Shown piece by piece: positions 44,564-52,621 of a stretch of DNA of 64,000 nt (within the stretch, counting starts at the first letter, position 1; every line of letters starts with the position of its first letter). The DNA comes from Rhizomicrobium sp. (GTDB lineage Bacteria > Pseudomonadota > Alphaproteobacteria > Micropepsales > Micropepsaceae). The notes beneath the pieces were generated by a model. That model was given only the letters and a program-made list of their open reading frames with translations, was not told the DNA's origin and did not search any database. The stretch is taken from contig JBBCGJ010000001.1 of NCBI GenBank assembly GCA_037200985.1, positions 3,324,756 to 3,388,755 of the forward strand, in the 5' to 3' direction. The position numbers and the translations under genes are program-made.

Positions 44564-45214
44564 TCATGTCCGTATGGCGATGATCGATTTGGTCATCCCC
44601 AGGAAGCGCTCCCGTCGAATTGTCGCATCAGGAAATAATTCCCGCATCTCCTTTACGGTCAATAGCTTAATGCCGCGCAGGAACGCCTCGGTCTGAGCAC
44701 GGCTGCGACGCTGGGCCCAGCCGCGCAGCGAGAGCCAGGGCATCAGCCGGACCGCCCATGGGGTCGGCAGCCAGTGGATGAAGACGGCGAGCAGATGCGG
44801 CTCGACGAAGAACCACCGGTTGGGAGTCTGCACATAATAGCGCGGGGCGACACGACGCACCTCGCGCGCGAAAGCCTGGATCGCCTGCCAGTCCCCCACA
44901 TGCTCGATGACCGAGTTGCTGAAGGCCACATCGAAGGCGCCGGCAGCCACGGGAAGAGCACGGGCATCGCCGAACTTGCAGACGACATTGCCCACGATCC
45001 TGGGCTTGCCGATCAGATTGAAAGCGATGACCCGCGGCTTCCGCGCGATGAGCGTCCAGTTGAAGGGACCGCCGCCGATGTCGACGACCGTCGTGCCGTC
45101 GACGATGCCGAACAAATGGACGAACGCGTTCATCCGTCGCGTGCGGAAGTGGCGCGATAGCCTGTTGTAGAGCGCGTAGATGTCGATGGCGCAGACCCTT
45201 GCTTGGCCGACCAA
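44564..45214 (-). CDS. Class I SAM-dependent methyltransferase
   Basis: A 216-aa methyltransferase of the Methyltransf_11 type. Motif I is TTVVDIGGGPFNWT and motif II AFDVAFSNSVIEHVGDW, with REVRRVAPRYYVQTPNRW after it. No ATG fits the N-terminus; the TTG at 45214, eight bases past the permease stop and preceded by GAGG, gives a sensible start. It is the last gene of the TetR-HlyD-ABC set, with unknown substrate (perhaps a lipid or sugar). Confidence 0.78.
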   Translation of the reverse strand: MVGQARVCAIDIYALYNRLSRHFRTRRMNAFVHLFGIVDGTTVVDIGGGPFNWTLIARKPRVIAFNLIGKPRIVGNVVCKFGDARALPVAAGAFDVAFSNSVIEHVGDWQAIQAFAREVRRVAPRYYVQTPNRWFFVEPHLLAVFIHWLPTPWAVRLMPWLSLRGWAQRRSRAQTEAFLRGIKLLTVKEMRELFPDATIRRERFLGMTKSIIAIRT

Positions 45215-45222
45215 CGATAACC

Positions 45223-46359
45223 TCAATCGAGGGTGCGGCGGAAGCGCAGCAGCGCGATGGTGCCCACGGCGAACAGGAAGAGAATGAGCGGCCAGACATC
45301 GGGCCAGATCTCCGCCGGGCCGTTGCCCTTGAGCAGGATGCCGCGCACCACGCGCAGGAAATGCGTCACAGGCAGGACTTCGCCGATCCATTGTGCCCAG
45401 ACCGGCATGCCGCGGAACGGGAACGCAAAGCCGGACAAAAGGATGGCGGGCAGAAGGAAGAACACCATCATCTGCATCGCCTGAAGCTGGCTCTGCGCGA
45501 TGGTGGAGAAGGTATAGCCGACGGCGAGATTGGCGGCGATGAAGAGCACCGCCACCACGAACAACAGGCCGAGCGAGCCGATCATCGGCACGCCGAAGAC
45601 GAAGCGCGCCGCCAGGAGCACGAGCGAGGCCTGCACGAGCCCGACCAGGATGTTGGGCGCGATCTTGCCGATCATGATCTCCAGCGGCCGCGTCGGCATG
45701 GCGAGGAGATTCTCGTAGGTGCCGCGCTCGCGCTCGCGGGTCAGCGCCATCGACGTCATCAGCACCATGGTCATGGTCAGGATGATGCCGAGCAGGCCGG
45801 GCACGATGTTGTACTGGGTGATGACCTCCGGATTGTAGAGGCGGTGGATTACGGTGGCGAAGGCCGGCGTCGGCGGCGCGCGGACGGCGAGCGGTCCGGT
45901 CAGGTCGTCGCGCAAGGCGTCGCTCGCGATCTCGCCCAGCGCGCCGACGGCGTTGGAGGCGGAGGCCGGATCGGTGGCGTCGGCCTCGATCAGGAGTTCG
46001 GGATGGGCGCCGCGCACGAGGTCGCGGCTGAAATTGGTCGGGATCTCGACGATGAAGGAGACCTTGTCCTCGGCGAGCAGGCGGCGCGCGACGGCGGGAT
46101 CGTCGGTCGCCTGCACGATCTCGAAATAGCCGGAATTGCGGAGCGCCGCGACGATGGAATTGGCGAAGGTGCCGGGATCCAGGATCGAGACCGCCGTCGG
46201 CAGATGCTTGGGATCGTTGTTGATCGCGAAGCCGAACAGCAGGAGCTGCATCAGCGGTACGCCGAAGATGAGCGCGAAGGTCAACCGGTCGCGGCGGAGC
46301 TGGATGAACTCCTTGATCAGGACGGCGTAGATGCGGCGGAGGGAGAATGCCGCGCTCAC
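45223..46359 (-). CDS. ABC-2 type transporter permease
   Basis: A 378-aa permease of the DrrB/YhhJ-type ABC-2 family. One N-terminal helix (LTFALIFGVPLMQLLLFGFAI) is followed by a large periplasmic domain and five more helices, with the signature RERERGTYENLLAMPTRPLEIMIGK. The GTG start at 46359 overlaps the ATPase stop as GTGA. Together with the ATPase it forms an exporter; a second permease, as in E. coli YbhS/YbhR, is absent, so it should homodimerise. Confidence 0.9.
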   Translation of the reverse strand: MSAAFSLRRIYAVLIKEFIQLRRDRLTFALIFGVPLMQLLLFGFAINNDPKHLPTAVSILDPGTFANSIVAALRNSGYFEIVQATDDPAVARRLLAEDKVSFIVEIPTNFSRDLVRGAHPELLIEADATDPASASNAVGALGEIASDALRDDLTGPLAVRAPPTPAFATVIHRLYNPEVITQYNIVPGLLGIILTMTMVLMTSMALTRERERGTYENLLAMPTRPLEIMIGKIAPNILVGLVQASLVLLAARFVFGVPMIGSLGLLFVVAVLFIAANLAVGYTFSTIAQSQLQAMQMMVFFLLPAILLSGFAFPFRGMPVWAQWIGEVLPVTHFLRVVRGILLKGNGPAEIWPDVWPLILFLFAVGTIALLRFRRTLD

Positions 46360-47282
46360 GCGTAGTCCCCCGTGCCGCGCTCCTGGAGCTGGATGAAGAC
46401 GTCTTCCAGGCTGGGCGGGGCTTCGTGGATCGCGAGGTCCGGCGTGTCTCGGAACGGCGCCAGCGCGGCCTCCAGCGCGGCGCGATCCCTGCCGCTGACA
46501 TGCAGCGCCGCGCCGAAGAAGGCGACGAATTCCACGCCCGGCCGGCCGCGCAGCCTGCCCGCCAGGGCACGGGCGCCCTCGCCTTCGACCACGAAGGTGA
46601 AAAGTCCCGACTGCGCCACCACCTCGGCCACCGTGCCGCGCGCCATGACGTTGCCGAGATTGATGTAGACGATGCGGTCGCAGCGCTCCGCCTCGTCCAT
46701 GTAATGCGTGCTGACGAGCACCGTCAGCCCTTCGCCGGAGAGGCGGTGGATCTCGTCCCAGAAATCGCGCCGCGCCTTCGGATCGACGCCGGCGGTCGGC
46801 TCGTCGAGCAGGAGCATTTTCGGGGAATGCAGCATGCACGCGGCTAGCGCCAGGCGCTGCTTCCAGCCCCCGGAGAGATCGCCGGCCAATTGCTCCTGGC
46901 GCTTGACCAGGCCGAGGCGCTCGAGCGTCTGGGTCACCGTCGCGCGGGCATGCGGCAATTCGTAGACCCGGGCGACGAAATCCAGGTTCTCGCGGATCGA
47001 CAGATCCTCCCAGAAGCTGAATTTCTGCGTCATGTAGCCGACATCGCGCTTGATCCGCTCGGATTGGGTGCGGAAGTCGTGGCCGAGCACCGTGCCCTCG
47101 CCTTCGGTGGCGCTGAGCAGGCCGCACAGCATGCGGATGGTCGTGGTCTTGCCCGAGCCGTTGGGGCCCAAGAACCCCCACACCTGACCCGCCGGCACGG
47201 CGATGTCGATGCGGTTGACGGCGAGCTTGACGCCGAAGCGCTTGGTCAGGCCGCGCACGTCGATGGCGAGCGAGTCGGACAT
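46356..47282 (-). CDS. ABC transporter ATP-binding protein
   Basis: A 308-aa nucleotide-binding subunit. Walker A is GPNGSGKTTT (residues 39-48), the signature is LSGGWKQRLALA, Walker B is MLLLDEPTAGVD, and the switch His is in VLVSTHYMDEAERCD. The protein is close to the YbhF/YhiH-type ATPase of multidrug ABC-2 exporters. The order TetR, HlyD, ATPase, permease resembles the E. coli cecR-ybhGFSR operon. Confidence 0.93.
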   Translation of the reverse strand: MSDSLAIDVRGLTKRFGVKLAVNRIDIAVPAGQVWGFLGPNGSGKTTTIRMLCGLLSATEGEGTVLGHDFRTQSERIKRDVGYMTQKFSFWEDLSIRENLDFVARVYELPHARATVTQTLERLGLVKRQEQLAGDLSGGWKQRLALAACMLHSPKMLLLDEPTAGVDPKARRDFWDEIHRLSGEGLTVLVSTHYMDEAERCDRIVYINLGNVMARGTVAEVVAQSGLFTFVVEGEGARALAGRLRGRPGVEFVAFFGAALHVSGRDRAALEAALAPFRDTPDLAIHEAPPSLEDVFIQLQERGTGDYA

Positions 47283-47307
47283 CTAGACCGATCCCGCAGT
47301 CTTACGA

Positions 47308-47387
47308 TTGTCATTCCCGCGTAGGCGGGAATCCAGTTGCACCGCCGGCACAAGTGACTCTGGATGCCCGCCTTCGCGGGCATGACA
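47308..47387. repeat. Two-hairpin REP-like element inside the exporter operon
   Basis: Stem 1 TTGTCATTCCCGC-GTA-GGCGGGAATCCA and stem 2 CTGGATGCCCGCC-TTC-GCGGGCATGACA lie between hlyD and the ATPase gene. In an otherwise overlapping operon this is the only gap, so it may uncouple expression of the two halves. Confidence 0.85.
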
Positions 47388-47401
47388 GTCGGAGAGCATC
47401 A

Positions 47402-48229
47402 TCACAGCGGCCTGACGTCGACCGGCTGGCCGGGGTTGAGCCTGATGCCGCCGGGGACGCGCGCCTCCAGCTTGAAGACCAGCTTCTCCCGGCTGCCGAT
47501 GGAAAAGATCACCGGCGGCGTGAACTCCTCCTGGCTCGCGATGAAGGTGATCGTCGCGGCGATGGCATGCGTGCAGCCGTCGCAGGAGATCGCGACGCGC
47601 TGGCCGAGCTTGACCCGCGCAAGCTCGCTTTCCGGCACGAAGAAGCGGACGAAGACGTTCTGCGGCGGCAGGACGGAGACGACCGGCGTCATCGCCGGGG
47701 CATATTCCCCGGTGCGGAAGTAGACGTCCTCGACCCGCCCGGTGGTGCGCGAGACCACGCCGCGCTCGGAAAGCTGATAGGCGGCGCCGGTCAGCGAGGC
47801 GCGGGCCTGGGCGATCTGCGCCTCGATCTGCGCCACCTGCGCGGCGGCGGAATCGTAGCTCGCCTTGGCGACGTCATAGGCCTGTTTCGTGCCCGCCTGT
47901 TCGGCGAGCAGGTTCGCCTGGCGCGCGAGCTGTTTCTGCGCCAGCACCAGATTGGCCCTGGCGGCGGTGAGCTGGCCTTGCGCCATGCCGATCGCGGCGT
48001 TCGCCTGGTCGCGGGCCGAGGCCTGGTTGGTGTCGTCGAGCGTGAAGAGAAGATCGCCGGCCTTCACCGCGTCGCCGCGCCGGACCGCGACCTGCGCGAC
48101 CCAACCGGCCTGCGGCGCGGCGATGAAGGCGTTTTCGCCTTCGACATAGCCGAGCCAGGCCTTGCCCTCGTCGCCACGCCCGCAGGCCGCGAGCAGCAGC
48201 AACAGGGCAAGGGTCAGCGCGCGTTTCAT
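47402..48229 (-). CDS. HlyD-family periplasmic adaptor lipoprotein
   Basis: A 275-aa membrane-fusion protein. The signal peptide ends in a lipobox (LLLLLAAC, Cys16). A biotinyl-lipoyl half-motif follows (GYVEGENAFIAAPQAGWVAQVAVRRGDAVKAGD), then a coiled-coil hairpin of about 90 residues (QASARDQANAAIGMAQG... QAYDVAKASYDSAAAQVAQIEAQ), and a beta-barrel (VVSRTTGRVEDVYFRTG, VFVRFFVPESELARVKLG). It is equivalent to YbhG, linking the ABC exporter to an outer-membrane channel. The start overlaps the tetR stop by ATGA. Confidence 0.9.
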   Translation of the reverse strand: MKRALTLALLLLLAACGRGDEGKAWLGYVEGENAFIAAPQAGWVAQVAVRRGDAVKAGDLLFTLDDTNQASARDQANAAIGMAQGQLTAARANLVLAQKQLARQANLLAEQAGTKQAYDVAKASYDSAAAQVAQIEAQIAQARASLTGAAYQLSERGVVSRTTGRVEDVYFRTGEYAPAMTPVVSVLPPQNVFVRFFVPESELARVKLGQRVAISCDGCTHAIAATITFIASQEEFTPPVIFSIGSREKLVFKLEARVPGGIRLNPGQPVDVRPL

Positions 48230-48864
48230 GGCGTGGCTCCTTCCGGCGCGAGGCCGCGGAACAGGACGTCGAGATGGGTTTCGATCAGGCCCTGATAGTC
48301 GTAGGGCTCCGGATCGAAGACCGCGAAGGTCGAGCGCCACACCGCGCCCAGGAGCACCGGCGCGACGCAGATGCGGATCACATGATTCACCGGGGCGCGG
48401 CGGAATTCGCCCCGCGCCATGCCGCTTTCGATCACCGAGGACAGCGCCGCAAGACCCGTCTCGATGATCTCGAACCGGTAGAAGCGCGCGAGTTCGGGGA
48501 AATTGCCGCTCTCCGCGATGATGATCTTGGGCAGCACCACGCGGTCGCTGTTCATGAGAAGCGTCGCCATCGCGGCGAGCGCGAAGCGCAGGAGGTCGCG
48601 CGCCGGGCCGTCATGGCCGGCGATCTGGCCGGCGACGGCGCCGATCGTGGTGCCGATCGATTCGCGCACCAGCGATTTGAACACCGCCTCCTTGTTCTCG
48701 AAGTAGAGATAGATCGTGCCCTTGGTCACGCCGGCCTCGCGCGCGATGTCGTCCATCCGGGCCGCGGCATAGCCCTTGGCGGCGAACACTTTCAGCGCCG
48801 CGTCGAGGATTTCGGCCGGACGGGCCTGTTTGCGGCGACTCCAGCGCTGTTCGTGGGTGTCCAT
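48226..48864 (-). CDS. TetR-family transcriptional regulator
   Basis: A 212-aa regulator. The N-terminal helix-turn-helix reads EILDAALKVFAAKGYAAARMDDIAREAGVTKGTIYLYFENKEAVF. The C-terminal ligand domain (residues 70-210) is of the CecR/YbiH type. A perfect 20-bp palindrome lies 13 bp upstream of the start. It is first gene of its own operon and so probably autorepresses it together with the exporter. Probable inducers are exported drugs or metabolites (inference). Confidence 0.9.
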   Translation of the reverse strand: MDTHEQRWSRRKQARPAEILDAALKVFAAKGYAAARMDDIAREAGVTKGTIYLYFENKEAVFKSLVRESIGTTIGAVAGQIAGHDGPARDLLRFALAAMATLLMNSDRVVLPKIIIAESGNFPELARFYRFEIIETGLAALSSVIESGMARGEFRRAPVNHVIRICVAPVLLGAVWRSTFAVFDPEPYDYQGLIETHLDVLFRGLAPEGATP

Positions 48865-48876
48865 ATTTCCACATTA

Positions 48877-48896
48877 ATAACTGACCGGTCAGTTAT
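48877..48896. promoter_or_regulatory. 20-bp perfect palindrome, probable TetR operator
   Basis: ATAACTGACCGGTCAGTTAT is an exact 20-bp inverted repeat centred 23 bp upstream of the tetR ATG. The core ACTGACCGGTCAGT is typical of TetR-type operators. Binding here would repress the tetR-hlyD-ABC operon, and could also influence the divergent lipoprotein gene at 48979. Confidence 0.85.
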
Positions 48897-48978
48897 AAAG
48901 TGAAACTTACGCGAGCACGCCGCGCCGGAACTTTTGGGTATAGGATCGTGTTTTACAGATGGCGGCAGGAGAATAATA

Positions 48979-49503
48979 ATGAAATTCAAAGCCCTAGCTG
49001 TTCCCTTCGTGCTTCTGGGCCTCGCCGCCTGCGCCACGCCGACGCCCTATGCGCCGGCGACGAGCGACCGCGGCAACGGCTATGCGGACCAGCGCCTGGC
49101 CGAGAACCGCTATCGCGTGACGTTCAACGGCAATTCCCTGACCAGGCGCGACATGGTGGAGAACTACCTGCTGCTGCGATCGGCCGAGGTGACGCGCGAT
49201 GCGGGCTATTCCTGGTTCGAATTCGACACCCGCGACACCGAATCCAAGACCACCTATCACACCGACTTCGCGCCCGGCTGGGGCTGGGGTCCGGGCTTCG
49301 GCGGCTATTGGCATAGCTGGCGCTACGATCCCTGGGATCCCTACTGGCACGACACCGCCTTCCCGACGACGCGCTACGAAGCCTATGCCGAGATCATCCT
49401 GCTGACGCCCGAACAGGCGAAGCAGGACCCGCATGCGCTGCAGGCGTCGGACGTGATCGCGCGGCTCGGCCCGCAAGCCGCGCCGCCGCCGCCGGCACAT
49501 TGA
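48979..49503 (+). CDS. CC0125/CC1285-type lipoprotein
   Basis: A 174-aa lipoprotein, with signal MKFKALAVPFVLLGLAAC (lipobox LAAC). The mature part contains YRVTFNGNSLTRRDMVENYLLLRSAEVT, the typical motif of the CC0125/CC1285 lipoprotein family from Caulobacter. A Trp/Gly-rich segment (APGWGWGPGFGG, WHSWRYDPWDPYW) precedes a Tyr-rich end and a Pro-rich C-terminus. Function unknown, probably envelope-associated. It is divergent from tetR. Confidence 0.85.
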   Translation: MKFKALAVPFVLLGLAACATPTPYAPATSDRGNGYADQRLAENRYRVTFNGNSLTRRDMVENYLLLRSAEVTRDAGYSWFEFDTRDTESKTTYHTDFAPGWGWGPGFGGYWHSWRYDPWDPYWHDTAFPTTRYEAYAEIILLTPEQAKQDPHALQASDVIARLGPQAAPPPPAH

Positions 49504-49536
49504 AGCGATTTCGTCTTTGATGGGACAATTCCAGAT

Positions 49537-49613
49537 TGTCATTCCCGCGAAAGCGGGAATCCAGGTTTGGCAACGCTCCCAGTCTCTGGATGCCCGCCTT
49601 CGCGGGCATGACA
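49537..49613. repeat. Two-hairpin REP-like element
   Basis: Stem 1 TTGTCATTCCCGC-GAAA-GCGGGAATCCAG and stem 2 CTGGATGCCCGCC-TTC-GCGGGCATGACAA, located between the convergent lipoprotein and TusA genes. Confidence 0.85.
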
Positions 49614-49642
49614 AGCTGGCTGCGCGGGGAACGCATCAAATA

Positions 49643-49864
49643 TCAGGGCCGGCGCACCACCAGCCTGACGACAGCGCCGTCGCGTTCGCTCGAAACGACC
49701 GCGTAGCCTTCCTGGCGGCACATATGCGGGATGTCGATATGCGCGAGCGGATCGTCGGCCAGCAGCGCGATCTCCGCGCCGGGCGCGGCACGGGCCAGGG
49801 CGCGGCGCACCATCAGGGCTGGCAGCGGACACTTCAGGCCTCTGAGGTCGAGCGGCTCGGTCAT
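49643..49864 (-). CDS. TusA-family sulfurtransferase
   Basis: A 73-aa SirA/TusA-like protein. The catalytic Cys12 is in LDLRGLKCPLP, followed by the helix MVRRALARAAPG and the strand AEIALLADDPLAHIDIPHMC. It accepts persulfide sulfur, for example for tRNA thiolation or molybdenum-cofactor synthesis. No partner genes (tusBCDE, iscS) are adjacent. A small divergent gap separates it from the acyl-CoA synthetase. Confidence 0.88.
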   Translation of the reverse strand: MTEPLDLRGLKCPLPALMVRRALARAAPGAEIALLADDPLAHIDIPHMCRQEGYAVVSSERDGAVVRLVVRRP

Positions 49865-49934
49865 AGTCTCGCAATCGTTTACCGGCTAACCATATCCTGG
49901 TCTTGAAACCGTCATCCCGCCTATCACGGATCCC

Positions 49935-51725
49935 ATGGGACTTGCCGACGCCGTCGCGCGCGAAGCCACTTATATAACCACGATCGCCAGGACGCTGTGG
50001 TCGCTGCGCGACGTCAAGCCGGACAGCCCGCACACCATCGTCGACATCGTCAAGAAACAGGCGAAGGCGACGCCGGACGCGGTCGCGTTCTACTACCTCG
50101 ACCGCACCATGACCTATGGGCAACTGGACGCCTATGCGGATCGCGTAGCGCATTGGGCACGGGCGTGCGGCATCGGACGCGGCGACGCGGTCGCCCTCCT
50201 GATGGAGAACCGGCCGGAATATGTCGCGACCTGGCTGGGCCTGTTGAAGGTGGGCGCGGTGACCGCGCTGATCAACACGAATTTGCGGGGCCAGCCCCTC
50301 GCCCATTCCATCGCCATCGCCGAGGCGAAGCACGCGATCGTCGGCGCCGAGCTGGCCGAGACCTTCGCCGAAGCCGCGCCGCAGATCGCGCCGGCGCCCA
50401 AGGCCTGGAGCGCCGGTGGTGCCGCGGCCGGATGCGAAGACTTCGATGCCGCGCTGGCGGCCCAGCCGGCCGGGCCCGCCGACAAGGCCTGGCGCGACGG
50501 CGTCACTGCCAAGGACAAGGCGTTCTACATCTATACGTCCGGCACCACGGGGCTGCCCAAGGCGTCGAACTTCACCCATCTGCGCATGCTGTTCATGATG
50601 CATGGCTTCGCCAGCGGGCTGAACGCCAAGGCGACCGACCGGATGTACAACGTGCTGCCGCTCTATCATTCGGCGGGCGGGGTGTGCGCCATCGGGCCGG
50701 CGCTGCTGACCGGCGGATCGGTCATCCTGAAGCGCAAGCTTTCCGTGCATGAGTTCTGGGACGACGTGCACCGCTATCGCGCCACGCTGTTCCAATATAT
50801 CGGCGAGCTGTGCCGCTATCTCTTGAACGCGCCGGCGCGGCCGCATGAGCGCGACCACGCCATCCGCGCCATCACCGGCAACGGGCTTCGGCCCGAAATC
50901 TGGAAGAATTTCCGCGAACGCTTCGCGATCCCGAAGATCATCGAGTTCTACGGCGCCACCGAGGGCAATGTCTCGATGCTGAACTATGACGGCACGGTCG
51001 GCGCGGTCGGGCGGGTGCCGCCCTATATGCGCTCCATCATCGAGACGCGGATCGTGAAGTTCGACATCGAGCACGAGATGCCGGTGCGCGGGCCCGACGG
51101 GTTCTGCATCGAATGCGCCGACAACGAGGTCGGCGAGACCGTCGGCAAAATCGAGAACGAGCCCGGCAAGACCTTCGACGGCTACACCAAGGCGGCCGAC
51201 ACCCAGAAGAAGGTGCTGCACGACGTGTTCGCGAAGGGCGATTCCTGGTTCCGCACCGGCGACCTGATGCGGCACGACCGGCTGGGCTACTACTATTTCG
51301 TCGACCGGATCGGCGACACCTTCCGCTGGAAGGGCGAGAACGTCGCGACCAGCGAAGTGTCGGAGGCGCTGGGCGTGGTGCGCGGCGTCAAGGAGGCCAA
51401 TGTCTATGGCGTCGCGGTGCCCGGCGCCGACGGCCGCGCCGGCATGGCGGCGCTGGTGACCGGCGAGGGCTTCGATATCGGCAAGCTGGCCGAGGCGCTG
51501 GCCGGAAATCTGCCCGGCTATGCGCGCCCCGTGTTCGTCCGGCTGTTGCCGGAGCTGGAGATCACCGGCACGTTCAAGCAGCGCAAGGTCGATTTGGTGC
51601 AGGAAGGGTTCGATCTGAAGGCGATCCGTGATCCGCTCTATTGGCTCGATCCGGCGACGGGGCGCTATGAGCCGCTGACGCCGCAGGCGGTGGATGCGAT
51701 CTGCAGTGGTGGGGTGAAGCTCTGA
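49935..51725 (+). CDS. Long-chain acyl-CoA synthetase (FadD6/FATP type)
   Basis: A 596-aa adenylate-forming enzyme. Motif I is YIYTSGTTGLPKA, the middle motif IIEFYGATEGNV, and the AMP motif RTGDLMRHDRLGYYYFVDR with the hinge GDTFRWKGENVAT. The ATP-binding end motif is GTFKQRKVDL. The sequence pattern matches the VLACS/FATP-like branch, which activates long- or very-long-chain fatty acids or bile/sterol side-chains. There are no beta-oxidation neighbours. The start is at ATG 49935. Confidence 0.9.
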   Translation: MGLADAVAREATYITTIARTLWSLRDVKPDSPHTIVDIVKKQAKATPDAVAFYYLDRTMTYGQLDAYADRVAHWARACGIGRGDAVALLMENRPEYVATWLGLLKVGAVTALINTNLRGQPLAHSIAIAEAKHAIVGAELAETFAEAAPQIAPAPKAWSAGGAAAGCEDFDAALAAQPAGPADKAWRDGVTAKDKAFYIYTSGTTGLPKASNFTHLRMLFMMHGFASGLNAKATDRMYNVLPLYHSAGGVCAIGPALLTGGSVILKRKLSVHEFWDDVHRYRATLFQYIGELCRYLLNAPARPHERDHAIRAITGNGLRPEIWKNFRERFAIPKIIEFYGATEGNVSMLNYDGTVGAVGRVPPYMRSIIETRIVKFDIEHEMPVRGPDGFCIECADNEVGETVGKIENEPGKTFDGYTKAADTQKKVLHDVFAKGDSWFRTGDLMRHDRLGYYYFVDRIGDTFRWKGENVATSEVSEALGVVRGVKEANVYGVAVPGADGRAGMAALVTGEGFDIGKLAEALAGNLPGYARPVFVRLLPELEITGTFKQRKVDLVQEGFDLKAIRDPLYWLDPATGRYEPLTPQAVDAICSGGVKL

Positions 51726-51726
51726 A

Positions 51727-51880
51727 TTGCTTTCCTCCCCCGTGTTTACGGGGGAGGTGCCGAGCGGAGCGGTCCGTAGCGCCAGCGTACGGACGAGGGG
51801 GCCAGCGCGGAGAGCATCTGCCCAGTCGGCCCCCTCCACCGCTTCGCGGTCCCCCTCCCCCGCAACAACGGGGGAGGAAA
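51727..51880. repeat. Long palindromic repeat, copy 2 (opposite orientation)
   Basis: TCCTCCCCCGTGTTTACGGGGGAGG at one end and CCCCCGCAACAACGGGGGAGGA at the other, with GGCCCCCTCCACCGCTTCGCGG shared with copy 1 at 20588-20728. The outer stems are swapped relative to copy 1, indicating insertion in opposite orientation. Confidence 0.75.
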
Positions 51881-51899
51881 CGGGTTGCGCCATAGATCG

Positions 51900-52433
51900 C
51901 TATGCGAAAGTCACCATCGCCGTCGGGATCACGTCGGCGAAATCGCCGGCCATGGTGTCGTTCTGGATCGCGACGATGTCTTTCGCCTTCGCCACGCGCG
52001 TGTCGCCGGTCGCGTGCGCGTCGGCAACCAAGGTCACCGTGTAGCCGCGCTCATGGGCGCCGCGGATCGCGGAATCCACGCAATATTCCGACTGCATGCC
52101 GGCGATCACCAGATGATCGATGCCGGCCGCCTTCAGCTTGGCGTCGAAATCGGTGCCGTGGAAGGCGCTGGAATTGTGCTTCACCGTCACATCGTCTCCC
52201 GGCGCGGGCGCGACGGCGTCGTGGAAGGCAAATCCGGGCTTTCCCGGCATCAGCGGATGGCCCGGCTCGCCCAGCGCGTGATGCTGGACATACAGCACCG
52301 GAACGCCGGCGGCGCGGGCCTTGCCGATCAATTCGGCGATGCGCGCGACCACGCCGTCGCCGTCATGGGGCGGATAGTCGGGATGCTCCCACATGCCCTT
52401 CTGCACGTCGATGACGACCAGCGCCTTGCTCAT
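51900..52433 (-). CDS. Isochorismatase-family cysteine hydrolase
   Basis: A 177-aa cysteine hydrolase. The catalytic triad is Asp9 (VVIDVQKG), Lys85 (VTVKHNSSAF) and Cys118 (AGMQSEYCVDS). It is in the nicotinamidase/isochorismatase-like group; many members are N-carbamoyl- or amide hydrolases of unknown substrate. No siderophore genes are adjacent, so an isochorismatase role is unlikely. Confidence 0.88.
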   Translation of the reverse strand: MSKALVVIDVQKGMWEHPDYPPHDGDGVVARIAELIGKARAAGVPVLYVQHHALGEPGHPLMPGKPGFAFHDAVAPAPGDDVTVKHNSSAFHGTDFDAKLKAAGIDHLVIAGMQSEYCVDSAIRGAHERGYTVTLVADAHATGDTRVAKAKDIVAIQNDTMAGDFADVIPTAMVTFA

Positions 52434-52518
52434 GGGACACGCTCCGTAAGACCGCGCTTCGCAATATAGCGCAACCTTGCGCCCGCGTATGTCAGCAGAA
52501 CGGCGCCTGCGACAGACC

Positions 52519-52618
52519 CCCTCCCCGAAAAATGCTCCGCATTTTTCGACCCCTGCTCCGCTACGCTCCGCGTCCGTACGCTGTCGCTACGGACCCCATC
52601 AACGGGAGGGTACGGGAT
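52519..52618. repeat. Hairpin-rich repeat
   Basis: GAAAAATGC-TCC-GCATTTTTC is a near-continuous stem at 52527-52547. It is followed by CCGCTACGCTCCGCG and the inverted pair CCGTACGCTGTC/GCTACGG. It lies between the isochorismatase-like and flavin oxidoreductase genes and belongs to the same AAAATGC hairpin group as 14090-14106. Confidence 0.6.
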
Positions 52619-52621
52619 TCC

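Noticed and set aside
52519..52618. Fragment of a coding gene between the isochorismatase and flavin oxidoreductase genes
   Set aside because: All frames are dominated by hairpin repeat sequence, without domain-like patterns.
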